Source: Nitrospirota bacterium | Lineage (GTDB): Bacteria; Nitrospirota; Thermodesulfovibrionia; Thermodesulfovibrionales; JdFR-88 | Direction: 5' to 3' | Assembly: GCA_021813405.1 (NCBI GenBank) | Contig: JAKAKS010000006.1 | Location: forward strand, 1-64,000 | Length of the DNA: 64,000 nucleotides | Shown here: one piece after another, positions 1 through 8,463 of the stretch | Position numbering within the stretch: position 1 is the first letter of the stretch | How the letters are laid out: every line of letters starts with the position of its first letter | Translations under genes and position numbers: made by a program | Notes under the pieces: model-generated | The model's database searches: none | What the model saw: the letters and a program-made list of their open reading frames with translations, nothing else | Told to the model about the DNA's origin: nothing

Positions 1-226
1 TACTCCCATATTCTTTTGTTAATCCACATAAGCATGTTTCCTAAATGGCGCGGACTTGAGGGAGAAGCATGCTATCGAAAGTTCTCCTAAGTTCGTGTGG
101 TATCCTGGACTGTTGACTGGAGCAATTTCAAGAAAGACGCCATGTTTCTCCATGATAAAGAAAATAGCTGAAGTCGCAAGCGACATCGGATATCAGGTAT
201 TCTCAACACTCCATCCCCCCAAAAAA

Positions 227-271
227 CATGACATGGACTTCATGACCTATGTAATATGGACAATGTCATGG
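227..271 (+). repeat. 45-bp dispersed repeat, copy 1
   Basis: This stretch matches 24198-24242 (opposite strand) at 39 of 45 positions by hand alignment. It is an imperfect palindrome that begins CATGACAT and ends ATGTCATGG. In one frame both copies encode a similar peptide, HDMDFMTYVIWTMSW here, and three of the six differences are silent. It is either an extragenic palindromic element or the fossil of a short coding sequence. Confidence 0.6.
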
Positions 272-338
272 TCTCCCGTGTTATTAATAGGGCGGTTAGG
301 CCCTTTTGGGGCGGTGTTCTTTGAAAACTGCTGGAGGG

Positions 339-397
339 ATTCCGGGCAAACCGGGGACCCCCGAAAAGCTGTAGCTTTTTGGGGTGGAAGCCGGAAT
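339..397. repeat. Palindromic element interrupted by a second hairpin
   Basis: The outer arms ATTCCGG (339-345) and CCGGAAT (391-397) are perfect inverted repeats. Between them, 357-385 forms its own hairpin with ACCCC/GGGGT and AAAAGC/GCTTTT arms. The outer element resembles the compact hairpin at 28449-28467, so this copy may carry an insertion. No function is known. Confidence 0.4.
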
Positions 398-700
398 AAC
401 ATGCAAGGGTACTGGCACCGGATCAAGCGCGGGGAGGCTTGAGATTGCCGCGCTGCGCTCGCAACAACTGGAAAGGGGCCGGAATGAACAGACTGAACAA
501 AAAACCTGGCTTAAGCAGCCGGAATTAAATGAAAATCTCAAAAAAGACTGAACATATAAAAAAAGGTGGTGGTAGCAAAGCCGCTGGATACCGGTTTTCA
601 ACGGCATTACGCCGAAATGGACCGCTGGAACAAATGGAACAAAATTCTGGCGGCAACATACTGAATTTCAAGCAAAACCCCGAAATGGCTGGAACTTACA

Positions 701-735
701 AAAGAAAAAAGGAACGCTGCGGGAGCGGATACCGC
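701..735 (-). terminator. Possible weak terminator after cheY
   Basis: On the minus strand, a small AGCGG-TAT-CCGCT hairpin just beyond the cheY stop is followed about 15 nt later by a T-rich run (complement of AAAGAAAAAA). The hairpin is short and the T-run is not adjacent, so this is only a candidate end for the chemosensory operon transcript. Confidence 0.3.
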
Positions 736-1101
736 TTACTTTAAGAATTCTCCAACCAGCTTCACCAGTTGCTGGGTCTGGATGGGCTTTGTAAGGTATG
801 CGTTGGCCCCGATGGAAAGCGCCCGTTTCTTGTCCTCCTCGGCGCCCTCCGTGGTTATCATTATGATGGGAACATCCTTGAAGGCCGGGTTTCCGCGGAC
901 AAGGCTGACAAGCTTTATCCCGTCCATCACCGGCATGTTTATGTCGGCAAGAATAAGGTCCATCTTTTCGGAGGACAGCTTTTTGAGCGCGTCCACTCCG
1001 TCTGTTGCCTCAAACACCCTGCAAGCAGGCACCCTTTTCATGGCGAATGTTATAAGCTGCCTCATTGTAGGTGAATCCTCGACCACCAGTATGTTAGGCA
1101 C
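736..1101 (-). CDS. CheY-like single-domain response regulator
   Basis: This 121-residue protein is a stand-alone receiver domain. The acidic pair E8/D9, the phosphoacceptor D53 (LADINMP), the T83/T84 switch region (MITTEG) and K105 (LTKP) are all in place. There is no output domain, so it should act as a diffusible phospho-relay protein in chemosensory signalling. The start is GTG, with AAGGAG about 11 nt upstream. It is the last gene of the che operon, just after the GAF-domain gene. The cognate kinase CheA is not encoded in this window. Confidence 0.93.
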   Translation of the reverse strand: MPNILVVEDSPTMRQLITFAMKRVPACRVFEATDGVDALKKLSSEKMDLILADINMPVMDGIKLVSLVRGNPAFKDVPIIMITTEGAEEDKKRALSIGANAYLTKPIQTQQLVKLVGEFLK

Positions 1102-1119
1102 AGTGCATTTAACTCCTTG

Positions 1120-1935
1120 CTATTTCCTGGGCTTCTCTTTCAGCAGATCGAGAAAGCCCTGTATTGTGGTCAGTTTTCTCTCAGACTGCGTATAGAGCCT
1201 GGATGCGAATATGGCCGTTGCCGCATGGCCTGCCAGCAGGTTGAAAAGCTCGTAATCCACATGGGAGAACTTTTCTTTCTGTCTTAGCAATGAATAGATG
1301 ACTATTGCGCCTAGCACATGCTCTTTTATCTTGAGCGGTATGCAGGCTATCGGCTCCGCCGGCGAGCCTGGAGAAGAAATATCCTCCCTGAAAAAGCTCT
1401 CCCCGCTCTTGCAGGTCCTGCCCACAAGGCCTTCGTCCAGCATAACGCGGGGCAGGCCCTCTACGGACATCCCCTCGGCCGCAACCGGCTCCAGCTCGTT
1501 TGTTTTTTCTTCCAGAAGGTATATCCCGAAGCGCTCTGCCCCTACAAGGTTTATTATTATCTCCAGCACTATCCTCAGGACTTCGCCGAAATCCAGTGTG
1601 GAGTGCAGCTGGTAGCTGGCAACGTACAGGTTTGCAAGGTTATTGTTCTCCTGCTCCACCTCTACATATCTTGTTGCGAAATCCTTGTTCTCTTCCTCTA
1701 CCTGCGCAAAACGCTCCCTCAGCGACTTGAGCTCGTCTTCGTAAACCTTTATCCTCTCCTGGAATATCTGCGCCGCGGCCGAATCGCCGCTCCTTGAAAA
1801 AGCCTCTTCAAGCTCGGCCACACGGAACCGGAGCCGCTCGTTCTCCGCCAGCAGGTTCTTTGTGAACTCCTCGCCTTTTTTGAATACCTGGAGGAATTCC
1901 TCCACTTTTCTGTCGATTTCTTCCACTTGAATCAA
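1120..1935 (-). CDS. Coiled-coil GAF-domain protein in che operon
   Basis: The 271-residue protein has a long N-terminal coiled coil (about residues 1-105, with heptads of E, L, K and R) followed by a GAF domain (about 105-250). No kinase, GGDEF or HD output domain is present. GAF domains bind small ligands or mediate dimerisation; the ligand cannot be read from sequence. The TTG start overlaps the cheB stop as TTGA, indicating translational coupling. Its place between cheB and cheY suggests an accessory sensory or scaffolding role in this chemosensory system. Confidence 0.8.
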   Translation of the reverse strand: MIQVEEIDRKVEEFLQVFKKGEEFTKNLLAENERLRFRVAELEEAFSRSGDSAAAQIFQERIKVYEDELKSLRERFAQVEEENKDFATRYVEVEQENNNLANLYVASYQLHSTLDFGEVLRIVLEIIINLVGAERFGIYLLEEKTNELEPVAAEGMSVEGLPRVMLDEGLVGRTCKSGESFFREDISSPGSPAEPIACIPLKIKEHVLGAIVIYSLLRQKEKFSHVDYELFNLLAGHAATAIFASRLYTQSERKLTTIQGFLDLLKEKPRK

Positions 1936-2981
1936 GCTCCGTATTTAGTAACCCGGATCAGTTCCCCGGAAACCTCGGTCAGTGGCAGAACCTTTGCGGC
2001 GGCCCCTGCCTTTATCGCTTCCCTGGGCATGCCAAACACTATTGCGGTCTCCTGCGATTCCGCTATAGTATATCCGCCCCTGTGTTTTATTTCCAGCATG
2101 CCTTCCTTGCCGTCATTGCCCATGCCGGTCAGCAATACCCCAAGGGACCTTTCACCGTATACCTCGGCAACGGACTTCATCATTATATCCACGGACGGCA
2201 CGTACCTGTCTTCCGGGGCCGCCTGCTTCAGGGATATCCTTACAGATGTGCCCCTCTTTTTAAATGTCATATGCGCCCCTCCGGGGCAGATATAGGCCCT
2301 CGCCGGCTCAACCTCTTCCCCATCGCGCGCCTCGCTTATTCCTATTTTGGCAAGCTTGTCCAGCCTCTCGGCAAGCGGCCCGGTAAACCCCCTGGGCATA
2401 TGCTGGCTTATCACCAGGGCCGAGGGGAAGTTGTCCGGCAGCTTTGTAAGGATTATCTGGAGGGCGGCCGGCCCGCCCGTGGAGGACCCTATCGCGGCTA
2501 TGTCAACAGGGCCCCTGGGAATGGCCTCCGCCTGGGGTTCAGGCGCGGGCGCAAGCAGCCGCAGGTTCCTGGAAAGCACCTCGATGTTAAGCCCCCTGAT
2601 CGCATTTACCTTTTCAATGAGGCTCTTTTCTATGTTCTTAAGTTCAGCCGAGGCTTTTTTGGACGGCTTGCCTATGAAGTCCGCCGCCCCAAGCTCCAGC
2701 GCCTCAAATACCGTCCTGGAATCCGATTGTGCGCTCACCACGATAACAGGGGTGGGCTTCTGTATCATGATCCACCTTAAAAAGCTGAACCCGTCCATTT
2801 CGGGCATTTCAAGATCCAGGGTAATAAGGTCCGGCTTCAGCCGGAGGGTCTTGGCTATCGCATCTATGCCGTTGGTGGCAATGTCCAGCACTTCCACACC
2901 GGGGCAATTCTCCAGCATGGTTTTGATCGTCTGCCTGCTGAACGCGGAATCGTCAACTACCAGGGCTTTTAGCGGCCTCAT
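1932..2981 (-). CDS. cheB: CheB, chemoreceptor glutamate methylesterase/deamidase
   Basis: CheB removes methyl groups from chemoreceptor glutamates and can deamidate glutamines. The receiver domain (about 1-120) has phosphoacceptor D56 in TLDLEMP. The C-terminal methylesterase domain (about 155-345) shows the GSSTGGP serine motif (S167), H194 in SQHMPRG and D290 in GMGND, matching the Ser-His-Asp triad. At 349 residues it is full length. The start overlaps the cheR stop as ATGA, so adaptation enzymes are translated together. Phosphorylation would require a CheA encoded elsewhere. Confidence 0.96.
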   Translation of the reverse strand: MRPLKALVVDDSAFSRQTIKTMLENCPGVEVLDIATNGIDAIAKTLRLKPDLITLDLEMPEMDGFSFLRWIMIQKPTPVIVVSAQSDSRTVFEALELGAADFIGKPSKKASAELKNIEKSLIEKVNAIRGLNIEVLSRNLRLLAPAPEPQAEAIPRGPVDIAAIGSSTGGPAALQIILTKLPDNFPSALVISQHMPRGFTGPLAERLDKLAKIGISEARDGEEVEPARAYICPGGAHMTFKKRGTSVRISLKQAAPEDRYVPSVDIMMKSVAEVYGERSLGVLLTGMGNDGKEGMLEIKHRGGYTIAESQETAIVFGMPREAIKAGAAAKVLPLTEVSGELIRVTKYGA

Positions 2982-3883
2982 TTTGTCCTTTCTCTTAAAA
3001 AGCCCGGCATTGCCCCGGCCTCGTAGCCGGTGGCGGACTTATGCGGTTTCTGGTATACCATATCATGTTTTAAATGCCTGAGGCTGAATGAGGATGTTAT
3101 GCTCATCAAGGACTCCGCATGGCCAAGCAGCAGAAAGCCCTTATCCGAGAGCCTTTCAAAAAATCCCCCCACCACCGCCTTCCTTGCGTCCTGGCTAAAA
3201 TAGATGAGCACGTTCCTGCAAAATATGACGTCCACCTTTCCAACCAGCCCTGTCTTTCCGGAGTCAAGCAGGTTGATGCAGCTGAACGTCACGTTGCGCT
3301 TCACCTCGTCTTTTATCCGCAGCGTGTTCTCGTCCTCGCGCTCGAAGTATTTTTTTATGTAATACTCCTGTGTGGTCCTGAAGGAATTTTTCCTGTAAAC
3401 CCCGCGCCTGGCGGCCGCCAGCACCCTCTGGTTTATATCGCTTGCTATTATTTCAACCTCAAGCCCATTGGCAGGAATCCCTTTTTCCAGAAGCAGCATG
3501 GCCAGGGTGTAAGGCTCCTCGCCGGAGGAACACCCGGCAGACCATATCCTGAATTTCCTGCCGGATGGTCCGGACGCCAGCACCTCAGGTATTATCTCTT
3601 CGGAAAACGCCTGGAGCTGGGACTGCTCCCTGAAAAAATACGTTTCATTCACGGTGATCAGGTCCAGCACGGCGGTAAGCTCTTCGGCCCTGTCCCTGTC
3701 ATAAAGGAGGAGCCTGTAATAGTCCCGGAAATTATCCAGATGCCGCTGCTCCAGCCTCCTGGCCAGCCTTTTTTCCAGCAGGAATTTGGAGGACTCATCA
3801 AAACTTATCCCGCAATAGTTCCGAATGAGATCGCTCAGCAGCCGGAATTCGTGTTCGGGGAGCTTGATTTCCTTTTCAGGCAT
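2978..3883 (-). CDS. cheR: CheR, chemoreceptor methyltransferase
   Basis: CheR methylates chemoreceptor glutamates with S-adenosylmethionine. The N-terminal helical CheR domain begins about residue 5 (LPEHEFRLLSDLI), and the SAM-binding motif is visible as WSAGCSSGEEPYTLA, followed by FCRNVLIYF. I chose the ATG that overlaps the HEAT gene stop; a TTG 12 nt upstream (3895) is possible. Length is about 301 residues, normal for the family. Neither MCP in this operon ends in an NWETF-like CheR-docking pentapeptide. Confidence 0.95.
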   Translation of the reverse strand: MPEKEIKLPEHEFRLLSDLIRNYCGISFDESSKFLLEKRLARRLEQRHLDNFRDYYRLLLYDRDRAEELTAVLDLITVNETYFFREQSQLQAFSEEIIPEVLASGPSGRKFRIWSAGCSSGEEPYTLAMLLLEKGIPANGLEVEIIASDINQRVLAAARRGVYRKNSFRTTQEYYIKKYFEREDENTLRIKDEVKRNVTFSCINLLDSGKTGLVGKVDVIFCRNVLIYFSQDARKAVVGGFFERLSDKGFLLLGHAESLMSITSSFSLRHLKHDMVYQKPHKSATGYEAGAMPGFLRERTK

Positions 3884-5882
3884 CCTTAAGACCAAGCGCC
3901 TTTCTTACAGCCTTCAGCACAACGGGGTCCTCTTCGGAATCAAGCATGGGTTCCAGCTGCGCCCTGGCTTCAGGATCCATTGCGGCGGCCTCCACGGCGG
4001 CCATCCTGGTGGCCCAGTCAGCGTCCTTCAGGAACCCTGAAAGCAGATCGCGGAAGGCGCCACCCACAGCCCCCATGTCCGCCAACGCCTTTATGGCTGC
4101 CCTCCTTATCTCGGCATCTTCGTAGGAGAGCATGCGCGTAATCGCCCTGCGCGCTTCATCCCCGCCTATCATGCCGAGGGATTTTACCGCCATGGCAACA
4201 ACAAATCCGTTTTTATCCGGCAGCAGGCGCACAAGACACTGTGCAGCCGACTTGTCGCCCAGAACCCCAAGCGCGTTTGCCGCAGCCGCCCGCACCATGT
4301 CCACATGGTCCTCCAGAAGCATGCACAACCTGTCCACGGCTTCGGGGCCGCCAAGCGAACCAAGAGACAGCGCTGCGGAAGCCCTTATATCCGGATCCTC
4401 ATCGGACAGGGCCGATATAAGGTGTTTTACGCACTGCGGAGTGCCGGTTCCGGCAAGGGCCGCCACCGCCGCCTTCCTGACGGGGGGCATCTCGTCTTTA
4501 AGCGCGAAACCCATATCCTGGACAAGATGGTCCAATCTGAGTTTGCCGATCAGCGTTATCATATTTTTCCTGACCGGCATCTCCCTGCTTTCAAGCCCCT
4601 TGCGCAATCTATTTTCATCCAGGAACTGCCTGAGCCTGGCCAGGGCTGCCACGGCCTCTTCCTGAACATCCTCGTAGGGGTCCTCAAAAAGCCGCATTAT
4701 ATGATCAACAGCTTCAGGTCTGCCGCAGCCGGAGAGCCCCAGCGCCGCTATGGACCTGATATGGCCGTCCTCATCCGAAAGCAGGTTTAAAAAATAATCA
4801 TAACAGGCGGGGTTTGAAATGCGCGCCGCCACTGCAACAGCCCCCCTGCGCACCAGATGGTCCTTGTGCTCAAACCATGGGAAGATAGCCAAAGGTTCTT
4901 TTTCAAGAATCAAGATCAGGGCCTGGGCGGCGGACTCCGCAAACTCCTCGCGTGCGCCCGCTTCCAGAAGGCCCTGGATGGCAGTCGGGTCTTTTAATAA
5001 GCCCAAAAATAAAATGGCCGCTGTCTTTGCCTCGGCGTCCTCACCAAGGACGAATCCCTCCAGAAAAGAAACGGCGTGGCCGCCAAGGCTGTTTTTTATC
5101 CCGGTGGCTATCTCTCCTTCAAAACCGCCTTTTTTGCAAAGCCTGTAAAGCGCAAGAAGGGCCGCCTGCTGCACCGCTTTGGACTGGTCCGCAAGATAAG
5201 GCGCTATCAGCCCTGCTGCACCCGCGCCTCCGGTAGCGCCCAGCGCCTTTAGCGCAGGCCCGCGCAGGGGCTTTCTGCCAAGCGCTTTTATCAGGGCCGG
5301 CACGGCTCTGGCATCCCCGATCCTGCCAAGGGCGTCCGCGGCGGGATAGGCCATCCAAATGTCCTCGTTTTCAAGTATGCCTATGAGGGCATCGATGACG
5401 GAGGGCTCCCCAACCCTGCCCAGGTGCTCGACAGCCGATGCCTTCACGTTCTCGTTTTCGTCCCGCAGGGCCTTCAAAAAGACCGGCAAGCTCCGGGAAT
5501 CGCGGAACTCGCCCAGTATGTCTATAACAAATTTCCTTACGTCTGCATTATCGGAATCAAACGCCTCAACCAGCCAGGGGACCGCCTTTTTATTCAGCGC
5601 AAGCAGTGTTTCGATTGCCGCGTTCCTGGCCCCGGCATTGTCCTCCAGGTAAAGCAGTTTTATCAGGCTTGGCACATATGCTTCAGGTGCGAACCTGGCC
5701 ATAAGTATTTCCTGCGCGCTTTTGCGTACCCTCCAGCTTGGGTCCAGCATTGCCTGGACAAGCAACTCCACGCAACCCCCCAGCCGCCCGCCTTCGCAAT
5801 CTGCCTGCCGGAGGCCCTGGACGGCCGCAATCCTGGTCTCTATGTCAGCGCTTTCCATGTTTTTCCGGATGTCTTCCATCAT
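3876..5882 (-). CDS. HEAT-repeat protein in che operon
   Basis: The 668-residue protein is made almost entirely of about 31-residue HEAT/PBS-lyase-like repeats with the pattern D-x-VR-xx-AA-xAL-G-x-L/I-G-D, for example VRAAAANALGVLGD and IRASAALSLGSLGG. There is no signal peptide or membrane segment, so it is predicted to be a cytoplasmic alpha-solenoid for protein-protein binding. HEAT proteins occur next to che genes in some deltaproteobacterial clusters; the partner is unknown. It sits between cheW and cheR and overlaps cheR, supporting a structural or adaptor role. Confidence 0.85.
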   Translation of the reverse strand: MMEDIRKNMESADIETRIAAVQGLRQADCEGGRLGGCVELLVQAMLDPSWRVRKSAQEILMARFAPEAYVPSLIKLLYLEDNAGARNAAIETLLALNKKAVPWLVEAFDSDNADVRKFVIDILGEFRDSRSLPVFLKALRDENENVKASAVEHLGRVGEPSVIDALIGILENEDIWMAYPAADALGRIGDARAVPALIKALGRKPLRGPALKALGATGGAGAAGLIAPYLADQSKAVQQAALLALYRLCKKGGFEGEIATGIKNSLGGHAVSFLEGFVLGEDAEAKTAAILFLGLLKDPTAIQGLLEAGAREEFAESAAQALILILEKEPLAIFPWFEHKDHLVRRGAVAVAARISNPACYDYFLNLLSDEDGHIRSIAALGLSGCGRPEAVDHIMRLFEDPYEDVQEEAVAALARLRQFLDENRLRKGLESREMPVRKNMITLIGKLRLDHLVQDMGFALKDEMPPVRKAAVAALAGTGTPQCVKHLISALSDEDPDIRASAALSLGSLGGPEAVDRLCMLLEDHVDMVRAAAANALGVLGDKSAAQCLVRLLPDKNGFVVAMAVKSLGMIGGDEARRAITRMLSYEDAEIRRAAIKALADMGAVGGAFRDLLSGFLKDADWATRMAAVEAAAMDPEARAQLEPMLDSEEDPVVLKAVRKALGLKDA

Positions 5883-5942
5883 GTTATCTGATCTGCCGCG
5901 CCGGGCTGAAATGCCAGCCGGTTAATGAGGAAGCGGAAGTAG

Positions 5943-6386
5943 TCATTTCCTGAGGGCAGACAGATTTATCTGCTCCTCGGAAGATATGACCCTCTCCATG
6001 TTAAGGAGAATGGCAATCCTGTCCTGGTCCAGTTTGGCAAGCCCTTTCAAATACTCAGTCCTGATCCCGCGGAATATTTCGGGAGGCGAGGAAAGATCGC
6101 CGGGGACAAAACCTTTGATCTCCATTACCTCGTCCACTACAAGGCCGGTCTTTTCAGGGCATCGCACTATTACTACTCTTTCTTTTTTTGGCATGGAGCC
6201 CAGCCCGAACCTTTTCCTTAGGTCCACCAGCGGCACCAGTTCTCCCCTGACGTTTATCACGCCGACTATGTACTCCGGGGTCTCGGGCAAATGGTTGGCC
6301 TGAGGCAGGTTAAGTATTTCCACAACCCTGCCGATGCCTACCCCGAACAGTTCGTCACTTAGCCTGAATATTATGAACTTTTCCAT
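5943..6386 (-). CDS. cheW: CheW-like coupling protein
   Basis: CheW links chemoreceptors to the CheA kinase at the inner membrane. This 147-residue protein is one CheW domain, with typical features: [14 protein letters not shown] at the N-terminus, [19 protein letters not shown], and a closing beta strand region. The ATG lies inside the end of the upstream MCP gene (32-bp overlap), so the two are probably coupled. A second, longer CheW (11315-12292) opens the operon, so the two may serve different receptors or array positions. Confidence 0.94.
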   Translation of the reverse strand: MEKFIIFRLSDELFGVGIGRVVEILNLPQANHLPETPEYIVGVINVRGELVPLVDLRKRFGLGSMPKKERVVIVRCPEKTGLVVDEVMEIKGFVPGDLSSPPEIFRGIRTEYLKGLAKLDQDRIAILLNMERVISSEEQINLSALRK

Positions 6387-8448
6387 TTAACCTGAATTTC
6401 TGCACCTCGCGCGACAGGGCTTCCACCTCCGCCTGGAGTGTTGTAAGCGAATAACTTATCTCTTCCGTGTCCCTGAGGGTCCTGAGGCCTATTACCTGTA
6501 TCTGCTCCACCGAGGAGACCACCTCCTTGCTGGACTGCTGCTGCTTGTCTATTATCTTCTTCATTCCCGATATCCGCTCGTTGGCGGTTTCAAGGTTTTC
6601 CGAAATATGCTTTGTCCCCTGGGCCTGTCCGTAAGTGCCCATCTTGGTAGCCTCTGCTATCTCCCTTACCTCGCTCATCTTGTCCAGAAGGAAACCCGTG
6701 CCTTTGGACTGTTCACCTGTGGCCCTTGCCATTTCGAAAACCATGTCCCTGATGTGCTCAACAGCCAAGGTAATCTGTTGTAGGGCCCTGCCCTGCTCTT
6801 CAGTTGCCCGCTGGATTGTATGGGCCATCTTGGCCGAGTCCTGCGCGGCCGTAACTATGCCTGCCGTAGAGGTGCCGGCCTTATAGAATATCTCCATGCC
6901 GGATTCCAGCAATAAAAGCATCTGCCCGATGGAGTCCACGGTCTGGCTTATCTCCTTGCTGATGGTCTTGACTATACCTTCTATCTCCTTGGTAGATGCC
7001 GCGGTCCGTTCGCTAAGGGCGTGTATTTCGTCGGCAACTACCGAGAACCCTTTGCCGTATTCGCCGGCCTGGGCCGCAAGGATGGCCGCATTCAGGCTCA
7101 GGAGATTGGTCTGCTCCGTTACGTTCCGGATGATGGAGAGTATGCCCCCTATGTCCTTGCTGCGCGTACCCAGCCTGGAAACTATATCCGAAGAGAATTT
7201 AATTTTTTCGGCTATCTGCTCCATCTTTTCTATGGCCTCGGCCACCACGATCACGCCTTCTTCGGCCGCGGCCTTCCTGACCTGGTCGGCAAGCTTGCTG
7301 GACTCGGCCGCGCCTTTTTCTATCTCTTTCACGGAGGACCCCACCTCTTCCACGGAGGCCGAGGTCTGCTCGATTGAGGAAAGGGCGTTCTGGGCATTTT
7401 CAGATATCTTGCCTGCGGCGGCGGTAAGCTCCTCCACCGCGGCATAGGAGTCATCAACGGCCTGGAATAGTTTTCCAGTGCTTGCCGCAATCTCATCGGC
7501 GGTGGCCCTTACCTCCAGAAGCGAGGTAACGTTTTCAGAGGAGAATTCAAGCAGTTCCTCCGTCCCGCTTTTTACACTGTCCTGGAACTCGCCCGCCTTC
7601 TGCAGGGCCATGAATATGTCCGAAACGGCGCTGCCCTGCTCCTGCACGCCTGTGTTAACGCTTGAAAACACCTTGCTTATCTGCCGGATGGCCATACCAA
7701 CGTCGGAAGAGGACTGGCTGAGCTGGGCGATTGTTATGCCAAGGTTTTCCTTCAAGTGCCGCAATCCCTCGGTGATTGAGCCCATCTCGTCGGCCCCCCC
7801 GGCCTCTATCTCCACAGTCAGGTCGCCCTTTGCCAGGGCGCCCAGCTTCTGGTTTATGCCGTTTATCGGGTAGCCAATCTTCCTCTGGAAGAAATAAAAT
7901 GCTATAAAAGCTATAAGAACCAGCACGGACATCTGGGCCAGCGGGAATATAAGCAGCGCCCTCCTTATCTGGCTGTTGGCGTCCGCTGCGGAGTAATGTA
8001 CTTCTATGCTGCCTTCCCTGCCCCCTGAGGCAGAAATAACCGGCGTGGACAATGTACCGGTAGCGGGGAGAAAGAAAAACCCTCCTTTGCCCTGATTTTC
8101 CGGTTCGCCCCTGAGCTGCCGCTGGCTGATTGTAGTGCCATTTGCATCAAGCGCCCTTACCGAGATTATGTTTTTATCACTGTCCGGAAGAGACTGGAAC
8201 GCATGGTCTATGTCTCCGAAATCCGAAGCTGTAAAGGCCTGCGACGCCACCCCAGACAGAAGAAGCGAAACTCCCCTCACCCTGCTTTCAAGGTCCCTGC
8301 CATGGCTGGTCTTCTGCATATGCAGCACCCATACCCAAAGGGCCCCCTGGCAGACCACCAGCGTGGCCAGCAGGATAAGGATGAAATTCCTCGAAATTTT
8401 CTTCTTGAACGAAAACCCGTACATCATATCAGCATCAGGTCTTTCCAT
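6355..8448 (-). CDS. Methyl-accepting chemotaxis protein
   Basis: This 697-residue chemoreceptor has an N-terminal membrane segment (about 18-40), a periplasmic region of about 125 residues, a second membrane segment (about 168-188, [18 protein letters not shown]), a HAMP domain ([17 protein letters not shown]) and a long cytoplasmic coiled coil. The kinase-interaction tip reads [19 protein letters not shown]. The periplasmic sensor domain has no motif I recognise. The start ATG follows AGGAGA. It lies 15 bp after the larger MCP gene and overlaps cheW. Confidence 0.93.
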   Translation of the reverse strand: MERPDADMMYGFSFKKKISRNFILILLATLVVCQGALWVWVLHMQKTSHGRDLESRVRGVSLLLSGVASQAFTASDFGDIDHAFQSLPDSDKNIISVRALDANGTTISQRQLRGEPENQGKGGFFFLPATGTLSTPVISASGGREGSIEVHYSAADANSQIRRALLIFPLAQMSVLVLIAFIAFYFFQRKIGYPINGINQKLGALAKGDLTVEIEAGGADEMGSITEGLRHLKENLGITIAQLSQSSSDVGMAIRQISKVFSSVNTGVQEQGSAVSDIFMALQKAGEFQDSVKSGTEELLEFSSENVTSLLEVRATADEIAASTGKLFQAVDDSYAAVEELTAAAGKISENAQNALSSIEQTSASVEEVGSSVKEIEKGAAESSKLADQVRKAAAEEGVIVVAEAIEKMEQIAEKIKFSSDIVSRLGTRSKDIGGILSIIRNVTEQTNLLSLNAAILAAQAGEYGKGFSVVADEIHALSERTAASTKEIEGIVKTISKEISQTVDSIGQMLLLLESGMEIFYKAGTSTAGIVTAAQDSAKMAHTIQRATEEQGRALQQITLAVEHIRDMVFEMARATGEQSKGTGFLLDKMSEVREIAEATKMGTYGQAQGTKHISENLETANERISGMKKIIDKQQQSSKEVVSSVEQIQVIGLRTLRDTEEISYSLTTLQAEVEALSREVQKFRLNGKVHNIQAK

Positions 8449-8463
8449 ATTGAAACAAATCTC

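Larger units (their letters stand above)
1..735. other. Gene-poor segment with degenerate repeats
   Basis: I see no convincing gene here. The ORFs of 128, 103 and 71 residues lack recognisable domains and overlap one another on both strands. The segment contains a 45-bp repeat (227-271) shared with 24198-24242, a hairpin-bearing element around 339-397, and three copies of the octamer GCCGGAAT (390, 478, 518). It lies downstream of the chemosensory operon, which is transcribed towards it. It may be a decayed mobile or repetitive region; that is inference. Confidence 0.5.

Noticed and set aside
56-442. 128-codon ORF in the left gene-poor segment
   Set aside because: It crosses the 45-bp repeat and a hairpin, has no ribosome-binding site and no family resemblance; treated as chance or remnant.
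296-744. ORFs 296-607 (minus) and 529-744 (plus)
   Set aside because: They overlap each other and degenerate repeats, and show no protein-like pattern.
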